The notes beneath the pieces are model-generated. The model was given only the letters and a program-made list of their open reading frames with translations. It did no database searches and was not told the origin of the DNA. Positions 55,780 through 64,000 of a stretch of DNA of 64,000 bases are shown piece by piece. The stretch is taken from contig NC_051068.1 of the NCBI RefSeq assembly GCF_004664715.2, positions 131,708,716 to 131,772,715 of the forward strand, written 5' to 3'. Within the stretch, counting starts at the first letter, position 1; each line of letters starts with the position of its first letter. Position numbers and translations under genes: made by a program. The DNA comes from Peromyscus leucopus. Lineage: Eukaryota; Chordata; Mammalia; Rodentia; Cricetidae.

Positions 55780-56870
55780 TTATTCTAGCTATTCCTGTCT
55801 TAACTTCCACATCCAACTCTAGGTTCTGCAGACAGCGATTGTGTCTACCCGTTCTTTAGAATTCCCTTAAGGCCAGGTTAGTGTTCTGCATTGAGCAGCC
55901 TGTGTAGTATTTTCCTTCTTTCTTGTTAGAAAAGACGCTGGAACTTTTCCTCATACTTTTAGGTCAATTCAGGACATAAGGTTTCCTAGTCAGTATGAAA
56001 ATAAAAAAGATCAAGGCTGGTCACAGAACTGACCTGCTGGTGGGCCTGTGTGAGAGGTAGATGTCTTTTACTGATAAAATTCTGGGAAACAGAAACAGAC
56101 AAAAGTATTTATAGAGCAACCAGAGATGAGGTGGTGGGTTTTTCAAGAATATCTTAGAAACCATAAGAGGTCGTTTCAGGTCTGTGAACCGGGCCTGCCG
56201 CATGAATGCTTCTTCATGAGCACTGGAAAAATCAGGTCCCTAAACCTTTCTAAATGACACAGCGCCTCACTTCCAACCCTGGCTGGTCCTCTGGGAACTG
56301 GAGAAGACATCGCAGAAGCTCCCCAGGGAGGTGGTCCTGCTCAGGGGATTGGAAACAGGCAGCTGGAGTTGCTGCACACCCCTGTGTCCTGGGCAGTGAC
56401 AGCTGTGAGTGGCCATGTTCTCGCTGTTGGCCTCTGTTCTTTGAATATTTTCACTACCACTTCTGAGAGGCAGGAACAGCGCTGGGATCTCTGTGCAGTA
56501 GGAGGACAAAGCACCGGCGGATGAACAACAGGGATGAGGCAGGAAGCATGGGTCAGGACCAAAAGTTAGGGGAATTCAAATCAATGATCTGGGCCAATGA
56601 GCCACAGCAAAACATTAAACAGGTAGATATTACAGGTGGGTTATATGTTGGAAAGATGAGAGAAACTTTCAACAGGCTTCTACCGGGGACCAGATGAGAG
56701 ATGAAGACTTGAACTATGAACTTGGTGACACCAATGGATATAAAGAAATGGAAAAGAAAAAAATAAATAGAAGAGATATTAAGACTGGATGGAGAAAACG
56801 GGAGTAGTAGTATCAAGAGGAGTAAAAACCGAAAATGTGAATATTCTTTTTATTTCTCTCTCCCCCCTTT
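55780..56870. other. No gene seen
   Basis: Plain sequence. Confidence 0.4.
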
Positions 56871-56872
56871 CT

Positions 56873-56874
<2 letters not shown>

Positions 56875-56919
<45 letters not shown>
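56875..56919. repeat. (GT)n microsatellite
   Basis: About 22 GT units. Confidence 0.96.
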
Positions 56920-56921
<2 letters not shown>

Positions 56922-57079
56922 ATGTGCAGCACATGCATGTGGAAGCTCTCATTCCCCATATGCTGTCCCCTGGTTTCTATTTGTTTCCTTATCTGGGGAA
57001 GCATCTCTTGCTGGCCGGAACTCCCCGAGGAGGCTAGACTGGCTGGCCAGAGAGTCTAGGCAGAGAGCGGCAAGGCTCC

Positions 57080-57215
57080 TCCTGCCTTCACATCCTCAGC
57101 GCTGGAATGGCAAGTGTGCATCACCACACTTGGGCACTGAACTCGGGCCAGATGTTCACGCTCTCAAGGACAGCGCTTCACTGCCAGCGATCTCCTCAAC
57201 CCCAAGCCCTCAATA
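57080..57215 (-). repeat. B4-like SINE remnant
   Basis: TGTGCATCACCACACTTGGG and CACTGAACTCGGGCCAGATG resemble antisense B4 head parts. Confidence 0.45.
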
Positions 57216-57323
57216 CTTTGAGACAAGATCTCCCTGTGCAACTGAAGCTGACTTTGACCTCACAGTCCTCCTGTCTCTGCTTCCAGAGTACAGGAATGAA
57301 AGGCATATACCACCTTACCCAGC
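57216..57323 (-). repeat. Old B1-like SINE
   Basis: TTTGAGACAAGATCTCCCTG, CTGTCTCTGCTTCCAGAGTA and GGAATGAAAGGCATATACCA. Confidence 0.65.
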
Positions 57324-57324
57324 T

Positions 57325-57688
57325 GCAATGTGTGTATTCTACTTCGTGGTGTGTTCCAAGACTAGATCGCTATTTCATGTTTATTTTCACTGTCTGACCT
57401 CAGGATTCAGATAATGCATTGTGGTTGACCATACATAAGATGCACAATAAGAGCAGTTGAAAGGGTGGTTGCTGGCAACTCTTGAATAATCCACTTACCA
57501 CATCTGCCCACATGTTCGGTCAGTGAGTCTAGACTAAAATAACAACTCATTTAGCACTGCCTGGGTCCAGCTTTCTGTGGCTGAAGGAAATACAGAAAGT
57601 GTTCTGATTGCTGACAAGGACTGTGGAAATAGGAGCCAGAACCTTTGGATGAGACCATTACATGCACAACCAGTATTCAGAGCATCAT
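57325..57688. other. No gene seen
   Basis: Plain sequence. Confidence 0.4.
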
Positions 57689-57690
57689 TT

Positions 57691-57732
57691 CCCCTTCCTC
57701 CTCTTCTTCTTCCTCCTCCTCCTCTTCTTCTT
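57691..57732. repeat. TCC/TTC microsatellite
   Basis: Pyrimidine-only triplets at the tail end of a minus B1. Confidence 0.93.
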
Positions 57733-57884
57733 TGTTTGTTGTTGTTTGTTTGTTTGTTTCTCTGTGTAGCCCTGGCTGCCCTGGAACTCATTCTGTAGAC
57801 CAGGCTGTCCTCGAACTCACAGAGATCCACTTGCCTCTGCCTCCCAAGTGCTGGGATTAAAGGCGGGCATCACCACCGCCCAGT
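57733..57884 (-). repeat. B1 SINE
   Basis: TTTGTTTGTTTCTCTGTGTA, GTAGACCAGGCTGTCCTCGA and GGGATTAAAGGCGGGCATCA. Confidence 0.93.
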
Positions 57885-58059
57885 CCCACGGCATCATTTC
57901 TTCTTGGTTGCAGCAGTTGAGCCTTGAGTATCCTTGGGATTTATACAGTTTCTTGAGCCCGAGAAGCCTAGAGAAAAACAGTTATTCCCAGGGTGGATGG
58001 GGATTCTTTGCTGAAGCCTGGGTTCACAGAAAAGAAAAACATTAAAAACCCTGTGGGTT

Positions 58060-58290
58060 AGAGAGATGGGTTGGAGAGATGGCCCAGTGATTAAGAGTAC
58101 TTGCTGATCTATCTTCCAGAGGAGGGAGGCTAGATTCCTAGCACACACATGATGGCTCACAACGGTCTGTAACTCCAGTTCTAGGAAATCTGGTGCCCTT
58201 TCTGGCTTCCATGGGCACAGCATGCACATGGTATATAGATACCCATGCTGACAAAACACACATATACATAAAACACTACTTTTAAAAGTT
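58060..58290 (+). repeat. B2 SINE
   Basis: TTGGAGAGATGGCCCAGTGA, TGATGGCTCACAACGGTCTG and CATATACATAAAACACTAC. Confidence 0.9.
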
Positions 58291-58300
58291 TAGGCTATTA

Positions 58301-58498
58301 GCCAGGCGGTGGTGGTGGTGGTGGTGGTGGTGGTGGTGGTGGTGGTGGTGGTGCACGCCCTTAATCCCAGCACTCGGGAGGCAGAGCTAGGCAGATCTCT
58401 GTGAGTTTGAGGCCAGCCTGGGCTACAGAGAGAGTTCCAGGAAAGGCACAAAGCTACACAGAGAAACCCTGTCTTGAAAAACCAAAATAAAATAAAAT
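58301..58498 (+). repeat. B1 SINE with (GGT)n head and 17-bp target duplication
   Basis: Starts GCCAGGCGGTGGTGG with the GGT run expanded to 58353, full body, AAAATAAAATAAAAT tail. AAAAGTTTAGRCTATTA flanks both sides (58284-58300 and 58499-58515, one mismatch). Confidence 0.96.
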
Positions 58499-58531
58499 AA
58501 AAGTTTAGACTATTATTTTATTTATTAATGC

Positions 58532-58675
58532 TGCTTTTTTGAGACAGGGTCTTACACAGCTTATGCTGGCCTTGAACTCCCAATGTAGCTGAGGTTGGCC
58601 TTGGAATCCTGTTCCTCCTGCCTCTACCTCCCAAGTGCTGAGATTATAGATATGTACCAGCATAACCAGCTCTCA
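58532..58675 (-). repeat. Old B1-like SINE
   Basis: TTTTTTGAGACAGGGTCTTA, GAGGTTGGCCTTGGAATCCT and CCCAAGTGCTGAGATTATAG. Confidence 0.8.
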
Positions 58676-58679
58676 AAAG

Positions 58680-59590
58680 TTTGGTTTATAACCAAACTTT
58701 GTGGGACCCGCCCTTACGACCTCTTCTCAAGTAGTTTGTTTTATGCCTAAGTAAAAGAGAAAAAAAATTATCCAAGATGCAATTTGAACATTCAGACTGC
58801 TTCATCTGAACGTTAGCGCTTCAGTTTTCAAATGCAGGACTTTTATTTCAAATGCTGGTTTTTTTTTTAAAGATGGAAGAAATCTCTTCTCTAAATGAGG
58901 ACTAAGACTCTGGTGTCCTTATAGTTTAAAAAGATAAACTTTGCTTTGGACCTGCAGAGAAATATTTAAATGCCATAACCTGAAAATAACCTCTGAAGTT
59001 ATTTCCCACAGTCCAACAGATCCTTCGATTGCCAGATGGATGTGCACCAACATTTCCAGATTCTCTGGGGAATGCAGTTGGGAATGCTGAACTCCAAAGA
59101 AAGAAAATGCTACGGGAAAACACACACACTTAGAAAACAGAGCTTGATACCGATGAGGTCTCAACGTTACAAGGAAGGCATCTCTAACGCAATATTATCC
59201 ATACACACACGATCCCACAGAGGTCAGCCGTTGAGTTAGCTTTCCTCAGACACATTAATAATTTCATTTTATGAAGATATTTACAATAACAAAAACGACA
59301 AGCCATTTGCACGTCTTGTTCAATCAAGGGAAACCAGGTGTTTCTACCCTGAGTTTACTGAATAATAAAAGTCATTTTTTGTCTCTTTCTCCACCACCCT
59401 TCTTTATTCTCATATTACCAAAACCAGGGCTGACCCTAAGTTCAGCCAAACCATTCTTCATCCTTGCATCTGAGCAGCCCGTGATTGATAAAGATCACCC
59501 AAACTGGAGACTGAGGTGTTTGATTCTTGGTTGCCTCCTCGACTGCAGGACAATGTGGCAATCCTTAGCTTGCTCTTTTCAAATGTCTGT
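58680..59590. other. No gene seen
   Basis: Plain sequence; no recognised exon. Confidence 0.4.
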
Positions 59591-59597
59591 TCCACTT

Positions 59598-59760
59598 TTT
59601 TGTTGTTGTTTTGGTTTTTTGAGACAGTGTTTCTCTGTGTAGCTTTGCGCCTTTCCTGGATCTCGCTCTGTAGACCAAGCTGGCCTCGAACTCACAGAGA
59701 CCCACCTGCTTCTGCTGCCCGAGTGCTGGGGTTACAGGCGTGCGCCACCACCGCCTGGCC
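59598..59760 (-). repeat. B1 SINE with 12-bp target duplication
   Basis: Antisense cricetid-type B1 (TTTGCGCCTTTCCTGGATCT). TCTGTTCCACTT is at 59586-59597 and 59761-59772, perfect. Confidence 0.96.
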
Positions 59761-59774
59761 TCTGTTCCACTTTC

Positions 59775-60318
59775 CTATCTCATCGTAACCACATGATTTT
59801 TAGATAATATTCTATGTGGATGATAGAAACAAATCATAATCAAAACTCCAGTGAGATTTTACAATGGAATATAAAGTGACTGTGAACTGTGCAGAAAAAT
59901 AAATACATAAGACTAACCAAGAAAATGAGAGAAACAAAAGGGGTAATAATTGACTCACCAGTTATCAAACTATAAAACCACCATATTAAATAGTGTGGCA
60001 TTTAATAAGTGGAATATAAGTGGCACAGACTGGTGACCACACATAAGAATTAAGATAAAGGTATATTTCAAAACAATGGGAAAGGATAGAATAAATGGGA
60101 TCAGAAAATTTGACTGTTTTGGGGGGAAAAACCCAGCTATATTTCTGCTTCTTACAAATTAAAAAAAAAAAAAAAGGAAAAAGCATCTCGTAAAATATAA
60201 AATAAAATAGTGAAAGTCCTAAAAGGAAAAGGGAGGTCACAAATAGAGTGGCCATAATTTTCACAAGAGGCCTTCCAAAACAAGACAACCCAATGAATAA
60301 AGCAAGACTTCATTTCAG
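59775..60318. other. No gene seen
   Basis: AT-rich plain sequence leading into the 49-bp array. Confidence 0.4.
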
Positions 60319-60759
60319 GCTAATTCATCTGGCCAATCACGGATGCTCGTACAGTTTCTTCCTGTAAGCTAATTCATCTGGCCAATCACGGATGCTCGTA
60401 CAGTTTCTTCCTGTAAGCTAATTCATCTGGCCAATCACGGATGCTCGTACAGTTTCTTCCTGTAAGCTAATTCATCTGGCCAATCACGGATGCTCGTACA
60501 GTTTCTTCCTGTAAGCTAATTCATCTGGCCAATCACGGATGCTCGTACAGTTTCTTCCTGTAAGCTAATTCATCTGGCCAATCACGGATGCTCGTACAGT
60601 TTCTTCCTGTAAGCTAATTCATCTGGCCAATCACGGATGCTCGTACAGTTTCTTCCTGTAAGCTAATTCATCTGGCCAATCACGGATGCTCGTACAGTTT
60701 CTTCCTGTAAGCTAATTCATCTGGCCAATCACGGATGCTCGTATAGTTTCTCCCTGTAA
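60319..60759. repeat. 49-bp minisatellite, nine units, CCAAT box in each
   Basis: Units start GCTAATTCATCTGGCCAATC at 60319, 60368, 60417, 60466, 60515, 60564, 60613, 60662 and 60711. The first eight look identical; the ninth has two changes (GTACAG to GTATAG, TCTTCC to TCTCCC). Each holds CTGGCCAATCACGG, a close fit to the NF-Y site. There are no spacers between units, so it is not a CRISPR array. 49 bp does not keep frame, and no protein is encoded. Confidence 0.98.
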
Positions 60760-62065
60760 CGTAGTAGTGGTTAGTACTCGGGAGCTATCAGGACTGCAGA
60801 TGTGATTTCCCTCTGTGTGTCTTTGCGTCCACCTGCACAGAAGCTGGCAGACAGTGCTCCGCTTTTTGGGTTTAATTTGAACTACTTGAATTACTTTGAT
60901 CCTGGTGGAATCCTGAGAGGAGAACAGACATTAGTAATCAATACTTAGTACCCAAATGACAACAAGCCATCCTTACTTGTAAAATGTTTTCCAGTAGGTT
61001 GTTGGGTGGACCTCCTTCCATCTTCCCAAATCCCAACAGCAATAGGCTGTAACTCGGGAGAATGATAGCATTCCGAGTTTGGCAATAGAAGCATTCAAGG
61101 TTTGCTTTTCTGCTCTATCCCTTCTCCACCATAGAAGTGGAACAGTTTCCTCAGGAGAAAATCAAAATAGCTAAAGTGCAGGGACAGTTGATGTTTCGAG
61201 TAGCTTGATGGCTTACTGTCTCTTCCTTGGGCAAGCGAAGTTAAAGGATGAGAGGAGGAAACCTGGGGAGGTTGTAGTCTGGGTTCTTCAGTTAGGCCTT
61301 GCTGTCTCTTTGGTACTAAAAGCCAGGTGGGCCATTTTATCCACATATGATATATATAAACATAAGGCGTTCATAATCCTTAATTCTACAGAAATACAGA
61401 GCCTCTGACAAAGTGGAATTAAAAATGAATGTCTACAGTCTTCCCTCCTCTTGTACAAACAGATGGTATATAATACCTGATGTAAATGCCCAAGGCCATG
61501 GCACGCCAGCGTTTTAGTTTTCACTTTTCCCAGGTGGGGCTGTATCTTGTCCCTCACTTCAAATCCTTCTGTTCTCACCTCTAAGCCCAGCTACTGTTCA
61601 GGAAACCAATAGAGCCAGCCCTAAACATGCACCGGCCATACCTGGCTGATCACACGCCCTTGCCTTTCCCTTCTACCCTGGGGCTTCAGTGACATACATG
61701 TGGCATTCACATGTGTGTCGTGATGAAGAGAGGGGGCTTTGATGTCTGTAGACCACCCTAACCTGGCTGTTGGGAAGGGCAGACTTGAGTGAACTGTCCT
61801 CTTGGGTGGACATTTCTGATACTCATTTCCTATAGGTCTCGGGAGCTTGTGTGGAATCAGGCATCTACATCCCTAAGCAACTTAGTCTGCCACCCTCGGA
61901 TTACCCTTCCCACCATCTTCCTTTCTCTCCTCCACATTGCCAGGCGCACAGTGGTATCTGCTCTGCAGGAGCTCAGCCACAGGCTCAGTTAACCTTTCTT
62001 AAAATAAATACTGAGTAATACCTCGTAACACTTGGTTCACATTTTAAGATATCTTTATTTTGCTG
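60760..62065. other. No gene seen
   Basis: Plain sequence. Confidence 0.4.
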
Positions 62066-62069
62066 TCAC

Positions 62070-62245
62070 AACCAAATTTTAAGAAGCGTTATCACTATTT
62101 CTACCTGGTGAGGAAACAGGGTCCAAAGGAATAAATAACTCTGCTAGGGTCACAGGAAGTGGAGAACCGTAAGACCAGAACGCAGTAAAAGTCCTGGTAG
62201 AGAAGGTCAGTGCTCGCTCTGTTATAACACAGCTGCCTCCTATCA
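62070..62245 (-). repeat. MIR SINE
   Basis: ATCACTATTTCTACCTGGTG, AGGAAACAGGGTCCAAAGGA, CTGCTAGGGTCACAGGAAGT and AGACCAGAACGCAG follow antisense MIR. Confidence 0.7.
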
Positions 62246-62367
62246 AAATATTTGCAGAGGGCTTTGATCTCAGTGCCCAGCACTCTGGAAAATGCTCTTT
62301 CTCGCTTATCAGCTCGCTGCCACAATACTCACAGCTGTTCCAAACACATCCACGCTTTTTCCAGCCT

Positions 62368-62402
62368 CACACACACACACACACACACACAGATGACTTT
62401 GT

Positions 62403-62447
<45 letters not shown>
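62368..62447. repeat. (CA)n and (GT)n facing runs
   Basis: CA to 62391, a 12-base spacer with AGATGACTTTGTG, then GT from 62404 to 62447. The two runs are complementary. Confidence 0.96.
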
Positions 62448-62449
<2 letters not shown>

Positions 62450-62604
62450 CAGTAAAAGGAAAAGAACAGTAGTCAGAGAAAAGAATTTAGGAAGACTTGA
62501 AGACCAACAGATAAGCCACCTCTCCAACTCTTGCTATTTAATGAGTAAATAAATATACACATGAGGTTTAAAAAGAAAAATTTGGTCTACCAGGGACCAC
62601 ACCC

Positions 62605-63190
62605 TCTAAGAAACTGACTCTCTCTCCCCTAAAAGTCATCAACTATCAACAGCTCCTCAGTCAGAGGGTGGGTCTCATGAGTCCCTCTCTATGCCAGAAT
62701 GTTGAGTAACGATCTTGTGCCGATCTAGTGTAGGCAACAAGGCTGCTGGAGTTCTTGAGTACAGTGGTCCTGTCCTGTCCAGAAGACATTGTTTGTTCCC
62801 GCTGTCCCCAACCTCTGGCCCTCACAATCTTTTCACAGCCCCTTCTCCAGTGGGGTCCTAAGCTTTGAAGTCAGGGGTGTGATATAGATTTCTTCAATGT
62901 GGCTGAGGGTTCCACAGACTCCTACTCTTACATACTTTGACCAGTTTCTGTGAGTTTCTGTGTTAACCATCATCCACTGCACAAAACATCTCCTCCAACG
63001 AGGTCTGACAGGTGCGATAATCTATAGCTATAAAAATAGGAATTTAGAGGGCGGTTTGATACTATGTCCATTTAGCAGAATAATAGTTTACCCCTGGGGC
63101 CTGTGAGCTCCCAACCATGGGTTCTTAGCTAGACTTACAGTTTCAGGCATGTGGTTCCTCTTATGGAATCAGCCTCAAATCCAATTAGAA
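62605..63190. repeat. L1-derived non-coding fragment (Lx-like)
   Basis: AACAGCTCCTCAGTCAGAGG, AGAAGACATTGTTTGTTCCC, TTAGCAGAATAATAGTTTAC and GGAATCAGCCTCAAATCCAA follow the order of an old rodent L1 non-coding segment as I recall it. Orientation not fixed. Confidence 0.5.
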
Positions 63191-63210
63191 GTCTTCTTTT
63201 CAAAACTATA

Positions 63211-63255
63211 CATCTCTATCTATCTCATCTATATCTATCTCTCTTTATATATATA
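63211..63255. repeat. TCTA/TATA low-complexity run
   Basis: ATCTATCT-type units pass into TATATATATAT. Confidence 0.85.
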
Positions 63256-63259
63256 TGTT

Positions 63260-63825
63260 TGAGTTTGAAGAGAAAGAGAGGGCATAGAGATGCCCCACCA
63301 CTCTTAAACACTTGCTTCATCAGCTTCTAAAACCTCTCAAGATGATTCAACCTCAGTAGTACTTCCCAGCCTTCTTCGATGGATGCCTTGTTCTTCAGTG
63401 TTTTTAGAGGGAGCAGCAGTCTACATCTGGAGAGCTACAGGCATGCATTTGGATCCCCTGAAACCACAATCCCATGATTCTGTGGAACTATGTTCCCAGA
63501 GCCCATCAATAATCCCTTGAGCACTAACCTAGGGGTTTTCTTAATTATACTTGCAGATGAATTCTCCTCCCCCACCTCCCTTAGCTAAGTATTCCCCCTC
63601 ACTGGCCAAACCCCATCCCCACCCCCAAGGCGAAACTCAGACCTCTTTGCTGGCTTCTCTTTCTCTTCTGGTTCTGTTACCCAACATTGTTTTTGGCTCT
63701 CTACTCTTTTAACACTCCCTTTAAAACTCCTGTTAATAATTATCTCTAGATGATAGTGTTAGTATGAGAAAGATAAGCAAAAAATTACTAGAAGGAATAT
63801 TTTTAAAATAGAGATTTTCACTTGC
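63260..63825. other. No gene seen
   Basis: Plain sequence with C-rich spots near 63565 and 63610. Confidence 0.4.
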
Positions 63826-63829
63826 ATTC

Positions 63830-63995
63830 TGATGAAGAGTCTTGATTTTGATTCTGAAGACCTGGGTTGAGCCCAGGCAAGCATGGCCACTAGCGTATAC
63901 ATCTGTGGGTCGGACTCATTTTCTCTGGAGTCTGTTTCTGCATTCTCGTAATAGGGATGACAAGAACTTACCTTGCATATTTTGTCTTAATATAT
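63830..63995 (+). repeat. MIR SINE at the right edge
   Basis: GAAGACCTGGGTTGAGCCCA, TCATTTTCTCTGGAGTCTGT and AATAGGGATGACAAGAACTT follow sense MIR. Confidence 0.7.
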
Positions 63996-64000
63996 GAGCT

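Noticed and set aside
60319..60759. CRISPR-like direct repeat array
   Set aside because: Units are head to tail with no unique spacers, and the DNA is mammalian.

Overview
This window is nuclear DNA from a rodent, most likely a cricetid (hamster, vole or deer-mouse group). The reasons are the dense, mostly young B1 and B2 SINEs, B3/B4/ID-like SINEs, murid-type L1 tails, long CA/GT microsatellites, and B1 copies of the subtype with a 'TTTGCGCC' block after the first third. No bacterial, phage or organelle gene is present, and no complete protein-coding gene can be supported. Most long open frames are by-products of repeats or of GC-rich DNA.

Layout. Positions 1-1950 hold a B2 SINE and plain sequence. 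Positions about 1950-3000 form a strong CpG island with GC boxes and an inverted CCAAT box. This is the only clear gene-related signal. On the minus strand it holds a start codon in a good Kozak context, followed 13 nt later by a consensus splice donor, which is a candidate first coding exon of a gene leaving the window to the left. Positions 3-64 kb look like intron or intergenic DNA: SINEs on both strands, old L2/MIR fragments, L1 tails, solo LTRs and microsatellites.

The interesting structures are architectural. (1) At 5381-7260 a non-autonomous LTR-type element sits nested in an older rodent repeat. It has a 6-bp target duplication, 11-bp terminal inverted repeats, a polypurine tract and a 343-bp 3' LTR, but no matching 5' LTR. 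(2) At 46771-47523 a 38-bp minisatellite is split by a solo LTR with TG...CA ends and a 5-bp target duplication. (3) At 60319-60759 nine 49-bp units, eight of them identical, each carry an NF-Y-type CCAAT box. (4) At 37337-38233 an L1 tail has an inverted 5' part, the footprint of twin priming. (5) At 27185-27424 a 39-bp repeat shows a 78-bp alternating pattern. (6) There is an 18-bp perfect palindrome at 51291 and perfect inverted repeats near 40.1 and 40.5 kb.

Repeat family names come from remembered consensus patterns, not a database search. Boundaries are good to about 10 bases unless a target duplication fixes them. Unnamed stretches were read and nothing supportable was seen.
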